Positions 11,837-13,059 of a stretch of 13,059 nucleotides of DNA are shown piece after piece. Numbering within the stretch: position 1 is the stretch's first letter; every line of letters starts with the position of its first letter. The position numbers were made by a program, and so were the translations under genes. The notes under the pieces are model-generated. The model was not told where the DNA came from and ran no database searches. It saw nothing but the letters and a program-made list of their open reading frames with translations. Source of the DNA: Sphingomonadales bacterium UBA658. Lineage in GTDB: Bacteria; Pseudomonadota; Alphaproteobacteria; Sphingomonadales; Sphingomonadaceae. The stretch is from contig DBOA01000113.1 of the NCBI GenBank assembly GCA_002299195.1, positions 1-13,059 of the forward strand, in the 5' to 3' direction.

Positions 11837-13059
11837 ATGGCGACATCATATGCGCAAGATGGAGATGCAGCAGGGACATTCCTTGGCCATCCCAAAGGTC
11901 TTTTCGTTCTATTCTTTGCCGAAATGTGGGAGCGGTTTTCCTATTATGGAATGCGCGCACTGCTGATTTTTTATCTGACAAAGCATTGGCTGTTTTCGGA
12001 TGAAAAATCGGGCGCCATTTATGGCGCGTACACGGCTTTGGTATATATCACGCCAGTGCTTGGCGGCTATTTGGCTGACAGGTGGCTCGGACAGCGAAAA
12101 GCCGTGACATATGGCGCTGTATTGTTGACCTTTGGACATCTGCTCATGGGCTTTGAAGGCACGGGCGGACAAGATACTGCCTCGTTGAATATCTTCTGGC
12201 TTGCGCTGGCGTTCATTATCGTGGGATCTGGCTTTTTGAAGGCCAATATTTCCGTGATCGTCGGACAGCTCTATCCACGGACCGACGTCCGTCGCGATGG
12301 TGCATATACGATTTTCTACATGGGCATTAACTTGGGCGCGGCGCTGGGCGCATTGCTCTGCGGTTATCTTGGTGAGACCTATGGCTGGTCATATGGTTTT
12401 GGTGCTGCTGGCATAGGTATGTTGCTTGGCCTCATTGTATTTGTCGTATTCAAGCCGTTGTTGCTTGGACGCGGCGAACCCGCTGATCCCGCCGCTTTGA
12501 ATAAGCCTGTGATGGGCATCAAGCTGGAGTGGCTTTTGTATTTGGTCGGCTTGGTCGTCGTTGCCGCTTGCTGGTGGCTGGTTCAAAATCAGGCTATCGT
12601 TGGGACGATGCTTGGCATCGCCGGTGCAATTCTGATTGCTTATGTTTTGTGGACTGCTGTTCGCAAGCTTGAACCACATGACCGAGACCGCATTTTCGCG
12701 GCGATGTTCCTAATCATCGGTTCGATCCTTTTCTGGGCCTTGTTCGAACAAGCTGGATCGTCGCTCAATCTGTTTACGGACCGCCATGTCGATCGTGCAG
12801 GCGTTCCCGCATCGGTGTTCCAATCGTTGAACGCGATTTACATCGTCCTGCTTGCGCCGCTGTTTGCGTGGGCTTGGACCGCGCTTGGCCGCAAGGGGCT
12901 TGAACCTTCTGCACCGGCGAAGTTCGGTCTGGGTATTGTACAACTCGGAATTGGTTTCCTCGTCCTGGTTGCAGGTTCTGCAGCCGCGGGCGCGGACAGC
13001 ATGGTTCCTGTGTTGTTCATTTTCCTCATCTACCTGTTCCACACGACCGGCGAATTGTG
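11837..13059 (+). CDS. POT/PTR2-family proton-coupled peptide transporter, 3' end beyond the window
   Basis: Inner-membrane symporter of the proton-dependent oligopeptide transporter family, importing di- and tripeptides. The frame is open from ATG 11837 to the window end: 407 complete codons of a protein usually near 450-500 residues. The first helix contains the ExxERFxYY proton-coupling motif (E29, E32, R33, Y36, Y37). Next come GGYLADRWLGQRK in the loop typical of the major facilitator fold, FLKANISVIVGQLY, the PTR2 signature FYMGINLGAALGA, and the helix-seven motif FWALFEQAGSSL. The last visible residues, HTTGEL, begin the conserved helix-ten segment. A hydrophobic pair between the two six-helix halves (VGLVVVAACWWL and GIAGAILIAYVLW) fits the 14-helix layout of bacterial members. 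GAGGGG precedes the start. Substrate range is unknown. Confidence 0.95.
   Translation, partial: MATSYAQDGDAAGTFLGHPKGLFVLFFAEMWERFSYYGMRALLIFYLTKHWLFSDEKSGAIYGAYTALVYITPVLGGYLADRWLGQRKAVTYGAVLLTFGHLLMGFEGTGGQDTASLNIFWLALAFIIVGSGFLKANISVIVGQLYPRTDVRRDGAYTIFYMGINLGAALGALLCGYLGETYGWSYGFGAAGIGMLLGLIVFVVFKPLLLGRGEPADPAALNKPVMGIKLEWLLYLVGLVVVAACWWLVQNQAIVGTMLGIAGAILIAYVLWTAVRKLEPHDRDRIFAAMFLIIGSILFWALFEQAGSSLNLFTDRHVDRAGVPASVFQSLNAIYIVLLAPLFAWAWTALGRKGLEPSAPAKFGLGIVQLGIGFLVLVAGSAAAGADSMVPVLFIFLIYLFHTTGEL

Overview
The window reads as chromosomal DNA of an alphaproteobacterium, most likely a sphingomonad (Sphingomonadales). The grounds are the 530-residue type of isocitrate lyase divergent from a RamB/ScfR-type regulator, a PrsR-type regulator, short intergenic gaps and a base composition I judge by eye to be in the mid-50s percent GC. 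The taxon is an inference. I see no tRNA, rRNA, insertion sequence, CRISPR array or phage gene. This looks like an ordinary metabolic region, not a mobile island.

Layout, left to right. Positions 1-1431 hold the 3' part of sdhA (succinate dehydrogenase flavoprotein), followed by a strong terminator at 1438-1478. Convergent to it, and overlapping it by 26 bp, is a luciferase-like flavin oxidoreductase (1406-2413, minus). A LysE/RhtB-type exporter (2483-3103, plus) diverges from that gene. An FMN-dependent alpha-hydroxy-acid (lactate-type) dehydrogenase (3141-4289, minus) and a 3-hydroxybutyrate dehydrogenase (4426-5211, plus) share a 136-bp divergent promoter region. A membrane-anchored, proline-rich protein of unknown function (5179-5661, minus) overlaps the end of bdhA by 33 bp. 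A minus-strand transcription unit follows: isocitrate lyase aceA (5986-7587), a tightly coupled 52-codon gene (5814-5972), then two hairpins, the second a clear rho-independent terminator. Divergent from aceA across 150 bp is the RamB-like regulator (7738-9153). After a 286-bp non-coding stretch with a long dyad comes a PrsR-family sigma-54 activator (9440-10708). Then come a small GntR regulator (10745-11086, minus), a YdjA-like nitroreductase (11134-11703, minus) and the 5' part of a POT-family peptide transporter (11837 to the window end, plus).

Many of these genes serve two- to four-carbon acid metabolism. 3-Hydroxybutyrate from polyhydroxybutyrate becomes acetoacetate and then acetyl-CoA. 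Acetyl-CoA enters the glyoxylate bypass through isocitrate lyase, whose succinate product feeds succinate dehydrogenase. Lactate-type acids enter by the FMN dehydrogenase. The RamB-like gene is placed to regulate aceA, and four exact copies of a TTGTAA/TTACAA hexamer in the shared region are candidate operator half-sites.

The most unusual observation is in the PrsR-like activator. Its receiver domain appears to have lost about 30 residues in frame, including the strand that carries the phospho-acceptor aspartate, while its ATPase, GAFTGA loop and DNA-binding helices are intact. Next most interesting are the uncharted 52-residue gene behind aceA, the hexamer cluster, the long dyad before prsR, and the sdhA terminator that lies inside the coding sequence of its convergent neighbour.
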